From NCBI RefSeq assembly GCF_009765975.1, contig NZ_LMUJ01000092.1:214510-278509 (forward strand): a DNA stretch of 64,000 nt, given 5' to 3'. The notes under the pieces were generated by a model. It was not told the origin of the DNA, did not search any database, and saw nothing but the letters and a program-made list of their open reading frames with translations. A program made the position numbers and the translations under genes. The stretch is from Acidisphaera sp. S103 (GTDB taxonomy: Bacteria > Pseudomonadota > Alphaproteobacteria > Acetobacterales > Acetobacteraceae). This document shows, one piece after another, positions 19,062 to 28,940 of the stretch; within the stretch, counting starts at the first letter, position 1, and the number at the start of each line of letters is the position of its first letter.

Positions 19062-20219
19062 CTATTCGGGTTTTACCTCTTGCCGCTCGACACCCAGGTT
19101 CTTGCCATCCTTGATGATGCCGATGCCGAAGGGAAAGTTCAGTTCCTGGGCCAGGCCGTATTGCTTTTTGCCGGTCCAGTAACCCTTGCCGATGTTGGGA
19201 TCGTCCACCGGCAAGGTGCGCAAGGCCGCGGCGACGGCCTTGGCATCGTCGGTACCGGCGATCGAGACTGCCTTCAGCGTCATGCGCGCGGCGGGCAGGT
19301 CGGCCCACACGGCGGTGCCGCCGATCGGGTCCTTGCCGAGGAGTTTCTTATACTCCGCATCGATGTCCCTGACTTTCGGGTCATCGGTCGGCACGGTCTC
19401 AAACCAAAAGAAGTCCTTCAGCACATCGATGCCGCCGGAGACGCGGATGATTTCGTCCGTGCCGGGACCACCCAGCCGTCCGATCGCGCCGGTGAAGCCA
19501 GCGAGGCGAAGCTGCTTGACGATGACGCCCGCGTCGCCGGGGGGAGAGGATGCGGTGTCGACGACATCCGGTTTGGCGGCGAGGATACGGGTGACGATCG
19601 GGGCGAAATTGGTCGTGCCGCGCTGGTAATATTCTTCCGTGGTGGCGACCTTGTTGGCCTTGTACGCTTCGACGTCTAAGCTGACGGTGTCGGTTCCCGC
19701 CTGGTCGTTCGGTGCGATCAGCGTCACGGTCTTCATCGGGAACACCGCCATGGCGCGTTTGACAACGGCTTCACCCCACACCGCCGGACCTGGCGCGATA
19801 TGGAACATCAACGGAAATTTCGGTTCCAGCGAGTTCTTGGCATAGGCGGCATTCCAGGCAACCTGCTCATTCCGCGCCGCGACCGGCTTGATGCCGGTCG
19901 CCTCCGGTGATCCGACCGGGCCGATGATCAGGTGGATATCCTGGGCGGCGAAGGCGTTGGACCCGGCGGCCGCGCCGTCGGCGGTGTATTTGCTGTCGTA
20001 GGGCACGACGACGACCTTGCAGGTCTTGTCGCCCATCTTGACGCCGCCTTGCTGGTTCACCTCGGCCGCGGCGAGTTCGGCGGCGCTTTTCATGGCCAGG
20101 CCCCATTGCGCCGCGCCGCCGGACATCGGGCCCATGGCACCGAGTTTCATCTCGCAATTCTGAGCGAAAGCGGTCGCCGGCAGCGCGCACAACGCCGCCA
20201 CGATAAGCTGGTACTTCAT
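19062..20219 (-). CDS. Liv-type periplasmic substrate-binding protein, copy 2
   Basis: 385-aa secreted binding protein, first gene of the importer operon. The signal peptide is MKYQLIVAALCALPATAFA-Q, then NCEMKLGAMGPMSGG. It matches copy 1 block by block, including PGDAGVIVKQLRLAGFTG, NIGKGYWTGKK and the C-terminal FPFGIGIIKDGKNLGVERQE. Visible substitutions fall in the probable ligand pocket, for example SPPPAIW versus APGPAVW and VPNDQTGTD versus APNDQAGTD. There is a 29-bp gap to copy 1. The operon promoter should lie between 20220 and 20337, shared with the divergent phosphoesterase. Confidence 0.92.
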   Translation of the reverse strand: MKYQLIVAALCALPATAFAQNCEMKLGAMGPMSGGAAQWGLAMKSAAELAAAEVNQQGGVKMGDKTCKVVVVPYDSKYTADGAAAGSNAFAAQDIHLIIGPVGSPEATGIKPVAARNEQVAWNAAYAKNSLEPKFPLMFHIAPGPAVWGEAVVKRAMAVFPMKTVTLIAPNDQAGTDTVSLDVEAYKANKVATTEEYYQRGTTNFAPIVTRILAAKPDVVDTASSPPGDAGVIVKQLRLAGFTGAIGRLGGPGTDEIIRVSGGIDVLKDFFWFETVPTDDPKVRDIDAEYKKLLGKDPIGGTAVWADLPAARMTLKAVSIAGTDDAKAVAAALRTLPVDDPNIGKGYWTGKKQYGLAQELNFPFGIGIIKDGKNLGVERQEVKPE

Positions 20220-20337
20220 GGTTCGTGTCCCCGATTGCCTTGCCTTGGGCTGGATGGGCAGCGCTTGGCGTGCTTGTATTGATCCAGCGTGGGACGCCGT
20301 GGCGATACCGTCAAGTGCGGAGCGTTTGGGGAGGCAC

Positions 20338-21096
20338 ATGACGATCGTATTTATCGGCGACATCCATCAGATGTGGAACAAGGTCGAGCGCGGGCTGGCC
20401 GCGTTGCCGGTTTTGCCCAGGGCGGCGGTGATCCTGGGTGACGTGCAATGCGACAAGCCGCTGGATGTGCTGGCCGAACCGTTGCTGTCCCGCGGCATCG
20501 CGGTGCACTGGATTTTCGGCAATCACGACAACGACGGCGGCCCGGGGATGTGGCATTTTCTTACGTCTCCGGATCATAATCCGGTTACGGCGCCGCAGTC
20601 GTTGCATGGTTGTGTTACGGAGGTGGAAGGGGTGCGGATTGCCGGGTTGGGCGGGACGTTCCGCCCGAGGATCTGGGAGCCCCCTGCCCCGCCGCGCCTG
20701 CACGGGCGGGCGGAATTGCCGGAGGACGTGCGGCAGATGGGGCGCGGCTGGCGGCCCGACCATATCAAGGCGTTGGTCCACTCGCTGGGGACGACCGCCA
20801 TCTGGCCGGAGGATTACGATGGGCTGGCCAGCCAGCGGGCGGATATCCTGGTGACGCATGAGGCGCCCAGCAGTCACCCGGCCGGCAATCCCGCGCTCGA
20901 CGCGCTGGCTCGGGCTATGGGCGTCCGGTTGATCGTGCATGGGCATCATCACGTGAACTACCTGGCGACGGCGAAGGACGGCTTGCAGGCGCTGGGTGTG
21001 GCGGCAGCGTGGGGGGCGACCGAGGCCGGGGATTTGCTGTGGGAGGGTGAGGCGCCGCGGCATCTGACGGCTTCACCCGCGGGGTGGACGCGATAG
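20338..21096 (+). CDS. Calcineurin-like metallophosphoesterase
   Basis: 252-aa cytoplasmic protein with the full dimetal phosphoesterase motif set: FIGDIH at the N-terminus, LGDVQ, FGNHDNDGG, VTHEAP and VHGHHH. These bind two metals (Mn/Fe/Zn) and hydrolyse phosphomono- or diesters; the natural substrate is unknown. The ATG at 20338 puts the first motif 6 residues in, as is usual for the family; the frame is open further upstream but reaches into the divergent operon's start. It is divergent from the importer operon and 42 bp before the toxin-antitoxin pair. Confidence 0.88.
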   Translation: MTIVFIGDIHQMWNKVERGLAALPVLPRAAVILGDVQCDKPLDVLAEPLLSRGIAVHWIFGNHDNDGGPGMWHFLTSPDHNPVTAPQSLHGCVTEVEGVRIAGLGGTFRPRIWEPPAPPRLHGRAELPEDVRQMGRGWRPDHIKALVHSLGTTAIWPEDYDGLASQRADILVTHEAPSSHPAGNPALDALARAMGVRLIVHGHHHVNYLATAKDGLQALGVAAAWGATEAGDLLWEGEAPRHLTASPAGWTR

Positions 21097-21780
<684 letters not shown>

Positions 21781-21806
<26 letters not shown>

Positions 21807-22995
21807 CCAGCGGCGGCAGTACGTCGGCCGGGTCGAGCCCGAGCTCGTGTATGCCCATGTTCCACAGGCAGAAATCCGTTGGCGGGGGCTGGATTTCCGC
21901 CAGTGCGCCGTCTCGGAACAGTTGTTCCAGGCGCGATCCCTTGAAGATGCCGTGCGCGCCGCCCAGGGTCAGAGCCGTCCGGGTGACGCTGCTGACCGCT
22001 TCCCCGACGAGGTATTTCGCTCTGTACAGCGCGGTTGTCGTTTCGGGCGTGGGGCCCTGGGTGTCGCTTAGCCAGGCGGAACGATAGGTGACGAGGCGGG
22101 CGGCCTCCAGCGTGGCGCTCATCGTTGCGATGTGACGACGGACGTCGGGATGGTATGCCAACGGCTGGACGTAGCCTGGCGGTTGGCGGGCTTTGACCAC
22201 GCGGCGGATTTCGTCGTAGGCCGCGACGGCGAGACCGAGATAGACGGCTGTGTAGGATCCCCAGAACCAGTTCAGGTACGCGCACCGGAACGATCTGATA
22301 TCGTCCGATCGATACAGGATTGCGTCGTCGGGCACGCGGCAATCGTCCAGCACCAGGGAGTCGCTGCGTGTTGCCCTCATGCCCAGCGTATCCCAGTTGG
22401 CGTTGACGCTGCGTCCGGCAGCGCCGTGCGGTATCAACGCCAGCATGCCGGCGGTCGGGCTGGTCGCCGTTTCGGGGTAGACTAGCACCAGCACGTAATC
22501 GGTCGCTTCCAGCATGGAGGCGAACATTTTCCGTCCGCTGATGCTGTATCCGCCCTCCACAGGACGAGCGCGCACGGATAGGCCGCGTTCGCCAATCAGG
22601 GATGTCGTTCCGGGTTCGGAGAAATTGCCGCCGATCATCTTGCCCTGGCGTACGACCAGATCGGCAAGGTATTGTTTCGCCTGCGGTGTAACGTCAGGGC
22701 TTTGCAGCAGCGGCATCACCACCGAGGCATGCATGTTGAACGCCAGCGCCGTCGCCGGACACCCCTGCCCCAGCGCTTCGTAGGCGATGGTGTGGCTGAG
22801 GAAGTCGAACCCCTGGCCGCCGAGGGATTTGTCAATCGTCAGCGACAGAAAGCCCTCGGCGCGCAGGCGGTCGTAGTTTTCCGTGGGATGCGAGGCGTCG
22901 CGGTCGTGTTCGGCCGATCGTGTGGCAAAATCAGCGGCCAAGGTCAGGCAGCGTTGCCGCAAGCGTTCCTGATCCTGGGTGATGCGGAAATCCAC
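21781..22995 (-). CDS. Acyl-CoA dehydrogenase-family flavoprotein
   Basis: 404-aa FAD enzyme of the acyl-CoA dehydrogenase superfamily: N-terminal helical domain, FSEPGTTSLIG in the flavin-binding middle strand region, then the C-terminal helical domain. The canonical Y-E-G-T catalytic motif is absent; its place is taken by RDGALAEIQPPPTDF. That occurs in superfamily members that do not carry out simple alpha/beta desaturation, such as some flavin monooxygenases. The function may therefore be oxygenation using reduced flavin rather than dehydrogenation. It is the third gene of an operon with LLM and VOC genes. Confidence 0.85.
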
Positions 22996-22997
22996 GT

Positions 22998-23915
22998 TCA
23001 GGACAAGCCGACGACCTCCGCCAGGGCGTGGAGTTGCTCAACGTGGCGGGAGACGGGGTTCAACAGCAGATGATTGGCGCCCTGGGCGACCATTTCCTGC
23101 AACCGTTCTCGCACGTGCTCCGGCGTGCCGTGGATGCCGGATGTGTCGGTTCCGGGGGGATTGCGGTAGACCTCGGTGTACCAGCGATTCAGTTCGGCCC
23201 TGGCAGCGTCCGGCTTTTCGTCGACCGCGATGAAGATACGTTTCGAGATCGGGAACTTACCCGGATCGCGGCCGGCTTTTTCCAGGGCTTCCCGCAGCAG
23301 CGGGACGGCTTTGCGAAAATCCTCACTGGTGGAACCGCCGGCACCCATCCAACCATCGGCCAGTTCGGCTGAACGGCGGATGGCGTTTGGATGTCCGACG
23401 CCCATCCAGATCGGCAACGGCGTCTGCACCGGACGGACGCCCAGTTTGGTGCCCTCCAGATGATAGAAGCGGCCTTTGTGCGCGACCTTTTCCTGAGTCC
23501 AGAGGGTACGGATCATATCGATCTGTTCCCGAAACCTGGCGACGCGGGCTTCCTGCGGAACCTCAAACTCTTCGAAATGAAACGGCCGGCCGATGCCCAC
23601 GCCCATAACCGCTCGACCGTTGCTGACATAGTCCAAAGTTGCCCATTGATGCGCGACCATACGCGGGTCGTGCACCGGCAGGACCAGCACGGATGCGCCG
23701 AGACGGATCCGGCTGGTCGTGCCCGCGGCATAGGTCAGCACGGTCAGCGGATCGAAGGAGTTCACGTGATCCAGGGTGTTTTCCGTCACCCACAGATCAC
23801 GGAAACCCAAAGCCTCCGCCTTGGTGGCGACAGTCCGGACAGCGTCCATGCCGATGGTGTCCGGAGACCGATGCGGCAGCGACATGCCGAACGGAATCTG
23901 ATCTTTCAATGCCAT
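22998..23915 (-). CDS. LLM-class flavin-dependent oxidoreductase
   Basis: 305-aa luciferase-like monooxygenase-fold protein (TIM barrel, FMN or F420 type). It shows GFRDLWVTENTLDH, RIRLGASVLVLPVHDPRMVAHQWATLDYVSNGR and GVGIGRP, and the late AELADGWMGAG. It probably oxygenates or oxidises an organic substrate; cofactor cannot be decided from sequence. The ATG at 23915 is chosen because the N-terminal extension of the open frame is unconserved. The gap is 2 bp to the acyl-CoA-dehydrogenase-like gene and 10 bp from the VOC gene, so one transcript is likely. Confidence 0.87.
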   Translation of the reverse strand: MALKDQIPFGMSLPHRSPDTIGMDAVRTVATKAEALGFRDLWVTENTLDHVNSFDPLTVLTYAAGTTSRIRLGASVLVLPVHDPRMVAHQWATLDYVSNGRAVMGVGIGRPFHFEEFEVPQEARVARFREQIDMIRTLWTQEKVAHKGRFYHLEGTKLGVRPVQTPLPIWMGVGHPNAIRRSAELADGWMGAGGSTSEDFRKAVPLLREALEKAGRDPGKFPISKRIFIAVDEKPDAARAELNRWYTEVYRNPPGTDTSGIHGTPEHVRERLQEMVAQGANHLLLNPVSRHVEQLHALAEVVGLS

Positions 23916-23925
23916 TGGATGAATC

Positions 23926-24282
23926 CTAGGCTTTTTCGATGATTTCCATCTGTGAGCCATCGGTCGCCGACACGAAAGCGACACGATTGCCGCTGCTGCC
24001 TTTCAGTTCCTCCAGCACCTCGACGCCGTTCTTGCGCAGCTTCGCCAGCAGGCCGGCATAGTCGTCGGTGGTAACGGCCATATGTTCGATGCCGAGATGT
24101 TGCTCGTGGTTCTGCTCGCTGATGAGCGTGGTGATGTTCAGTTGTGTGCCGTGCAGATCGAGCTGCCAGCCGCGGCCGGGCATCTCGGACTTCTTCGTGG
24201 CACCGTAATTGTCGATGTAATACTGGACGGTTTTCGCGACGTCCGCGGTCTTGATATGGACGTGGTTGAAGCTGATGGCCAT
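23926..24282 (-). CDS. VOC-family (glyoxalase/dioxygenase fold) protein
   Basis: 118-aa single-module vicinal-oxygen-chelate protein. It starts MAISFNHVHIKTADV with the first likely metal-binding His, has GIEHMAVTTDDY with another His, and ends in GSQMEIIEKA with the Glu ligand. The family covers glyoxalases, epimerases and extradiol dioxygenases, so substrate is open. It is the first gene of the three-gene flavin operon, and its promoter should lie in 24283-24332, after the proB end. Confidence 0.85.
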   Translation of the reverse strand: MAISFNHVHIKTADVAKTVQYYIDNYGATKKSEMPGRGWQLDLHGTQLNITTLISEQNHEQHLGIEHMAVTTDDYAGLLAKLRKNGVEVLEELKGSSGNRVAFVSATDGSQMEIIEKA

Positions 24283-24332
24283 GGCCGTGTTTCCCCTGAA
24301 AGTGGTCGTCAGGGGACAGGCTAGACCGGATG

Positions 24333-25448
24333 TTATCCCAGGACCAGATCGTCGCGGTGGATGATCTCGTCCCGCCCGCGCCAGCCCAGGATTGCCTCGA
24401 TCTGGTCGGATCGGTGGCCGGCGATGCGTTCGGCGTCGGTGCTGGCGTAGGCGGACAGGCCGCGCCCGAGAATGGTACCATCGGGGCCAACGATTGTGAC
24501 GGCGTCACCGCGTTCGAACGCGCCCTCGATCGCCCTGACCCCCGCCGGCAGCAGCGACCGCCCGTTGGCTAGCGCTCGTGCAGCGCCGGCGTCCACGGTC
24601 AGGACACCCAGCGTTGAGAGCGATCCGCCGATCCAGCGTTTGCGGGCATTGCGGCCCTCGGGCGTCGGCAGGAACCAGGTGCAGCGGGCGCCGCGTTCCA
24701 GGTTCTGCAAGGGACGCTCGACATTGCCGATGGCGATCGCCATGGCGCAGCCGGCCTGGGTGGCGATGCGGGCGGCAACCAGCTTGGTGCGCATGCCGCC
24801 GGAGGAGTAGCCGGGCGGGGGTTCGCCGCCCATCGCCTCGATCTCGGGGGTCAGCGCTTCAACCACCGGAATATGCGCGGCATGCGGGTCTCGGCGCGGA
24901 TCGGCGGTGTAGAGTCCATCGATGTCGGACAGCAGGATCAGTTGGTCGGCTTGCACCATCTCGGCGACGCGGGCGGCCAGGCGGTCGTTGTCGCCGAAGC
25001 GGATTTCGGCGGTGGCCACGGTGTCGTTTTCGTTGATCACCGGGATGCAGTTCAGGGATAGCAGGGTGTTCAGGGTCGCACGGGCGTTGAGGTAGCGGCG
25101 GCGATCCTCGGTGTCGTCGAGGGTCAGCAGCAACTGGGCGGCGGTCAGATCACGCGCCGATAGGGCCTGGCTCCAGGCTTGCGCCAGGCGGATTTGCCCG
25201 ACGGCGGCGGCGGCTTGTTTTTCTTCTAACTTCAGTCGCTTCTGGGTCAAACCTAAAGTGCGGCGAGCCAGTGCGATGGCGCCGGAGGACACCACGATGA
25301 CGTCGATGCCGCGTTCCCGCAGCGCCTGGATATCGGCGGCGACGCTGTCCAGCCACGTGCTGCGCGGGGCGGCCTGTTTTTCATCCACCACCAGCGCACT
25401 GCCGATCTTGATGACGATCCGCTGCGCCGTCGCAATCGAAGGGATCAC
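24333..25448 (-). CDS. proB: Glutamate 5-kinase
   Basis: First enzyme of proline synthesis, phosphorylating the gamma-carboxyl of glutamate. The 371-aa protein has the amino-acid-kinase N-terminus ([11 protein letters not shown]), [19 protein letters not shown], the FGDNDRLAA segment, [12 protein letters not shown] and a C-terminal PUA domain from about residue 280. The GTG start overlaps the obgE stop (GTGA). It ends the rplU-rpmA-obgE-proB operon, a standard alphaproteobacterial arrangement. Confidence 0.95.
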   Translation of the reverse strand: MIPSIATAQRIVIKIGSALVVDEKQAAPRSTWLDSVAADIQALRERGIDVIVVSSGAIALARRTLGLTQKRLKLEEKQAAAAVGQIRLAQAWSQALSARDLTAAQLLLTLDDTEDRRRYLNARATLNTLLSLNCIPVINENDTVATAEIRFGDNDRLAARVAEMVQADQLILLSDIDGLYTADPRRDPHAAHIPVVEALTPEIEAMGGEPPPGYSSGGMRTKLVAARIATQAGCAMAIAIGNVERPLQNLERGARCTWFLPTPEGRNARKRWIGGSLSTLGVLTVDAGAARALANGRSLLPAGVRAIEGAFERGDAVTIVGPDGTILGRGLSAYASTDAERIAGHRSDQIEAILGWRGRDEIIHRDDLVLG

Positions 25449-26455
25449 GCGGCTTGCTCCTGCCTCGTGGTGTGAATGGTGTTTTGCAGGGTGCGCAGCA
25501 ATTCCGGAACCCCTTGGCCAGTGGCGCCGGACAACAGGTAGACCGGACGGCCGGAGGCTTTCCGCAAGGCAGCCATTCGGGAGGAGGTTTCGCGTGGTGT
25601 CATGGAATCGGACTTGTTCAGACCGATGATCTCGGGCTTTTCGGCCAGACCGCCTCCGTATGCTGACATTTCGCCGCGGACGGTACGCCAGGCTTTCACC
25701 ACGTCGCCGGCCGCCCCGTCGATCAGATGCAGCAGGACGGCGCAGCGTTCGACATGGCCCAGAAAGCGGTCACCGAGGCCGGCGCCTTCGTGTGCGCCCT
25801 CGATCAGGCCGGGGATGTCGGCCAGCACGAATTCTTCCGTGTTGGACAGCCGAATGACGCCAAGCTGCGGATGCAGGGTGGTGAACGGGTAGTCGGCGAT
25901 CTTTGGTTTGGCGGCGGATACGACCGCCAGGAAGGTGGATTTGCCGGCATTGGGCAGTCCTACCAGACCGGCGTCGGCGATCAGTTTCAGCCGTAGCCAG
26001 ACCCAGCGTTCCTCGCCTGGCCACCCCTTCGTCGCCTTGCGCGGCGCCCGGTTGGTGGAGGTCTTGTAGTGCGCGTTGCCGAAGCCGCCGTCGCCACCCT
26101 GCAGCAGCGTGATTCGTTTGCCGGCGATGTCCAGATCGGCCAGCATCGTCTCCTGGTCGTCGGCGAAAACCTGGGTGCCGATCGGGACAGTGACCGTGAC
26201 GTCGTTCGCGCCCGCGCCCGTCCGATCCGACCCCGAACCGCTGCCGCCCTTCGGCGCTCGGAAATGCTGGGTGTAGCGGAAGTCGATCAGCGTATTCAGA
26301 TTGTGTTCGGCAACGAAAATGATGTCGCCGCCCTTGCCGCCGTTGCCGCCGTCCGGGCCGCCGAATTCGATGAACTTCTCTCGCCGGAAAGCGACCACAC
26401 CGTCGCCGCCGTCACCGGAGCGGAGGTAGATCTTGGCCTGGTCGAGGAATTTCAT
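25445..26455 (-). CDS. obgE: Obg-family ribosome-assembly GTPase
   Basis: 336-aa essential GTPase acting in large-subunit assembly and stress signalling. The glycine-rich Obg fold occupies residues 1-158 ([34 protein letters not shown]), followed by the G domain with [21 protein letters not shown] and NKSD. It lacks the long C-terminal acidic tail of some homologues. It follows rpmA by 73 bp containing a hairpin, and is coupled to proB by a 4-bp overlap. Confidence 0.96.
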   Translation of the reverse strand: MKFLDQAKIYLRSGDGGDGVVAFRREKFIEFGGPDGGNGGKGGDIIFVAEHNLNTLIDFRYTQHFRAPKGGSGSGSDRTGAGANDVTVTVPIGTQVFADDQETMLADLDIAGKRITLLQGGDGGFGNAHYKTSTNRAPRKATKGWPGEERWVWLRLKLIADAGLVGLPNAGKSTFLAVVSAAKPKIADYPFTTLHPQLGVIRLSNTEEFVLADIPGLIEGAHEGAGLGDRFLGHVERCAVLLHLIDGAAGDVVKAWRTVRGEMSAYGGGLAEKPEIIGLNKSDSMTPRETSSRMAALRKASGRPVYLLSGATGQGVPELLRTLQNTIHTTRQEQAA

Positions 26456-26462
26456 GGGTCTG

Positions 26463-26519
26463 GTCCGGAAATGAAACGGGGGCCGGCATGGATACCGACC
26501 CCCGCGCAGACGTTATGTG
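26463..26519 (-). terminator. Intra-operon hairpin between rpmA and obgE
   Basis: On the minus strand a GGGGGTCGG/CCGGCCCCC pair can form a roughly 10-bp stem with one G-U pair and a short loop. No uridine tract follows, so complete termination is unlikely. It may attenuate or stabilise the message between ribosomal-protein genes and obgE. Confidence 0.35.
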
Positions 26520-26528
26520 GGGTCGATG

Positions 26529-26798
26529 CTACTCGGCGGCGAGCGGCAGCGGCTCCACGGAGATATGCACCTTGCCTTCGGACCGGCGGGTGAATTTCAC
26601 CTTGCCGTCGACCAGGGCGAAGATCGTGTGGTCGCGGCCGAGGCCGACATTGGTGCCGGGATACCACTTGGTGCCGCGCTGACGGACCAGGATGTTGCCG
26701 GCGATGACCTTTTCCCCGCCGAACTTCTTGATGCCGAGGCGGCGGCCTTCGGTATCGCGGCCGTTGCGGGACGAGCCGCCTGCTTTTTTATGTGCCAT
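26529..26798 (-). CDS. rpmA: 50S ribosomal protein L27
   Basis: 89-aa ribosomal protein at the peptidyl-transferase centre, whose N-terminal tail reaches the P-site tRNA. It starts directly with [20 protein letters not shown], without the cleavable extension of Firmicutes. [19 protein letters not shown] and [14 protein letters not shown] follow as in all L27. It lies 6 bp after rplU in the same operon. Confidence 0.97.
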   Translation of the reverse strand: MAHKKAGGSSRNGRDTEGRRLGIKKFGGEKVIAGNILVRQRGTKWYPGTNVGLGRDHTIFALVDGKVKFTRRSEGKVHISVEPLPLAAE

Positions 26799-26804
26799 GG
26801 CGGT

Positions 26805-27182
26805 TTACTCCTGCGTTGCTTCGACGGCTTCGGGTTCGGCGGCAGCGGCCGGCGCGGTGTAGGTCTGGCCGTTGGCGTTGATCCCGCCGATGCGCAGCAC
26901 GGTGACGTGCTGGCGATGGCCGTTGCGGCGGCGGCTGTTCTGCCGGCGGCGCTTCTTGAAGATGATGACCTTGTCCAGGCGATCCTGGGCGATCACGGTC
27001 GCGGTGACGGAAGCGTCGGCGACGATCGGCGCACCAATGGTCAAGTTGCCGTCAACGCCCACGGCGAGCACGTCGGTGAAGGTCACGGTGCCGCCGGCTT
27101 CGGCGTCCAGTTTCTCGACTTTGAGTAGCGCGTTGGGTGTAACGCGGTACTGCTTTCCGCCGGTGCGGATGACAGCGAACAT
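26805..27182 (-). CDS. rplU: 50S ribosomal protein L21
   Basis: 125-aa 23S rRNA-binding protein. It starts [14 protein letters not shown] with the LDAEAGG segment, and the conserved [21 protein letters not shown] follows. The C-terminus has a family-typical extension rich in Ala and Glu. It is the first gene of the operon, with a strong sigma70 promoter at 27252-27279 and a hairpin-containing leader of about 60 nt. Confidence 0.96.
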   Translation of the reverse strand: MFAVIRTGGKQYRVTPNALLKVEKLDAEAGGTVTFTDVLAVGVDGNLTIGAPIVADASVTATVIAQDRLDKVIIFKKRRRQNSRRRNGHRQHVTVLRIGGINANGQTYTAPAAAAEPEAVEATQE

Positions 27183-27216
27183 TGGCTCAAACTTTCTTAT
27201 GACAGCGCGGGCCGCG

Positions 27217-27234
27217 AGGGGCGTGGGAGCCCCT
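27217..27234 (-). other. Hairpin in the rplU 5' leader
   Basis: AGGGGC at 27229-27234 read on the minus strand pairs with GCCCCT at 27217-27222 around a 6-nt loop. It lies between the promoter and the rplU start, where a translational feedback element could sit. Regulation is not shown by the sequence. Confidence 0.4.
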
Positions 27235-27251
27235 GGCGACCGGAAGGGCGC

Positions 27252-27279
27252 GTTATAGCGACGGACGCGGGGGTGTCAA
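27252..27279 (-). promoter_or_regulatory. Sigma70 promoter of the rplU operon
   Basis: Minus-strand TTGACA (27274-27279) and TATAAC (27252-27257) separated by 16 bp. This is close to consensus and about 70 bp upstream of rplU. Nearest alternative transcription unit is serA, convergent in layout only as an upstream neighbour on the same strand. Confidence 0.85.
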
Positions 27280-27343
27280 CCCGGAAATGTCGCGGATTTG
27301 GTTTGTCGATCAGCGGGTTGCTTATGTCACCCCAGTCGCGGGG

Positions 27344-28930
27344 TCAAAACGCCAGCCCCGTCGCCTGCATCACCAGCGGCAGCGTGCGGACCATCTCCAG
27401 CACCGGCTCCGGTACGCCCTCATCCACCGACACCAGGCAGATTGCATCGCCGCCCAGTTCCGCTCGGCCCAGATGGAAGGTGGCGATGTTGATCCCTGCC
27501 CCCGCCAGCGTGGCGCCGAAACGGCCGATGAAGCCGGGTTTGTCCTGGTTGGTCACGTAAAGCATGTGCGGGGCGAAATCGGCTTCGACCTTGATGCCCT
27601 TGATCTCGACGATCCGCGGCCTGGACCCGGCGAACAGCGTGCCGGCCACCGAACGGGTCAATCCGGCGGTTTCCACGGTCACCCGCACCAAAGTCAGGTA
27701 TTCGGTGGGGCGGTCATGCACCGTCTCGGCGACATCGATCCCGTGGTCGCGGGCGACGACGCCGGCGTTGACCATGTTGACGCCCTCCATCAGCGGAGAC
27801 ATCAGGCCGGCGAGCATCGCGGCGGTCAGTGGACGATGGTTCAGCGCGGCGGCCTGGCCTTCGTATTCGATGGTGACGCGGCTGATCGCGCCTTCCCGAG
27901 CCTGGGTCAGTTGGCCGGCGAAGGCGCCCAGCAGACGGCAGAGTTCCAGGTAGGGTTTCAGGCGCGGCGCATCCTCGGCCGAGACGGACGCCATGTTGAT
28001 GGCGTTCGTTACGGCTCCGGTCAGCAGGAAGTCGCTCATCTGTTCGGCGACCTGGAGGGCGACGTTTTCCTGTGCCTCGGCCGTCGCGGCGCCCAGGTGC
28101 GGCGTGCAGACAACATTCTCCAGCCCGAACAAGGGTGAGTCGGTTGCGGGTTCGGTTTCGAACACATCCAGTGCGGCACCGGCGACATGACCGGACTTGA
28201 TGGCGTCAGCCAATGCGGCCTCATCCAACAGGCCACCGCGGGCACAGTTGATGATGCGGACGCCCTTTTTGGTCTTCGCCAGCGCCTCGCGAGACAGAAT
28301 GTTCCGGGTCGCGTCGGTAAGCGGTGTGTGCAGCGTAATGAAGTCGGCACGCGCCAGCACCGTGTCGAGATCGGCCTTTTCGACGCCCAGTTCCAGCGCT
28401 TTTTTCTCCGACAGATATGGGTCGTAGGCCAGGACACGCATTTTCAGCCCGACCGCGCGATCGGCGACGATCGAACCGATGTTGCCGCAGCCGATCAGAC
28501 CCAGCGTTTTGGCCGTCAATTCGACGCCCATGAAGCGGTTCTTTTCCCATTTGCCGGCTTTGGTGGAACCGGAGGCCTCAGGGATCTGCCGAGCGAGGGC
28601 GAACATCATGGCGATGGCGTGTTCGGCGGTGGTGATGGTGTTGCCGTGCGGTGTGTTCATCACCACCACGCCACGCGCGGTGGCGGAACGAATATCGACA
28701 TTGTCGACGCCGATCCCCGCTCGGCCTACGACTTTCAGCCCGGTCGCGGCGGCCAGCAGTTCTTTTGTTACCTTGGTGGCGGAACGGATGGCCAAGCCGT
28801 CGTAGTCGCCGATGATGGCGCGCAAATCGGCCGGGGAAAGGCCGGGCTTCAGATCGACGTCGATGCCGCGGTTACGAAAAATCTCGACAGCAGCGGGCGA
28901 CAGCTTGTCGCTGATCAATACCTTGGGCAT
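27344..28930 (-). CDS. serA: D-3-phosphoglycerate dehydrogenase
   Basis: First enzyme of serine synthesis, oxidising 3-phosphoglycerate with NAD. The 528-aa protein is the long form. It has a catalytic/NAD domain (LGLIGCGNIGSIVADRA, NCARGGLLDE with the substrate Arg, and HLGAATAEAQ with the catalytic His), an intervening ASB domain from about residue 320, and a C-terminal ACT domain (LYVTNQDKPGFIGRFG) that can bind serine. The ATG at 28930 is the family start; the open frame extends further into serC. It lies 10 bp after serC on the same strand. Confidence 0.96.
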   Translation of the reverse strand: MPKVLISDKLSPAAVEIFRNRGIDVDLKPGLSPADLRAIIGDYDGLAIRSATKVTKELLAAATGLKVVGRAGIGVDNVDIRSATARGVVVMNTPHGNTITTAEHAIAMMFALARQIPEASGSTKAGKWEKNRFMGVELTAKTLGLIGCGNIGSIVADRAVGLKMRVLAYDPYLSEKKALELGVEKADLDTVLARADFITLHTPLTDATRNILSREALAKTKKGVRIINCARGGLLDEAALADAIKSGHVAGAALDVFETEPATDSPLFGLENVVCTPHLGAATAEAQENVALQVAEQMSDFLLTGAVTNAINMASVSAEDAPRLKPYLELCRLLGAFAGQLTQAREGAISRVTIEYEGQAAALNHRPLTAAMLAGLMSPLMEGVNMVNAGVVARDHGIDVAETVHDRPTEYLTLVRVTVETAGLTRSVAGTLFAGSRPRIVEIKGIKVEADFAPHMLYVTNQDKPGFIGRFGATLAGAGINIATFHLGRAELGGDAICLVSVDEGVPEPVLEMVRTLPLVMQATGLAF

Positions 28931-28940
28931 TGGGGCGTCC

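Noticed and set aside
27287-28138. 283-codon plus-strand frame opposite serA
   Set aside because: Antisense to a certain serA; low-complexity composition.
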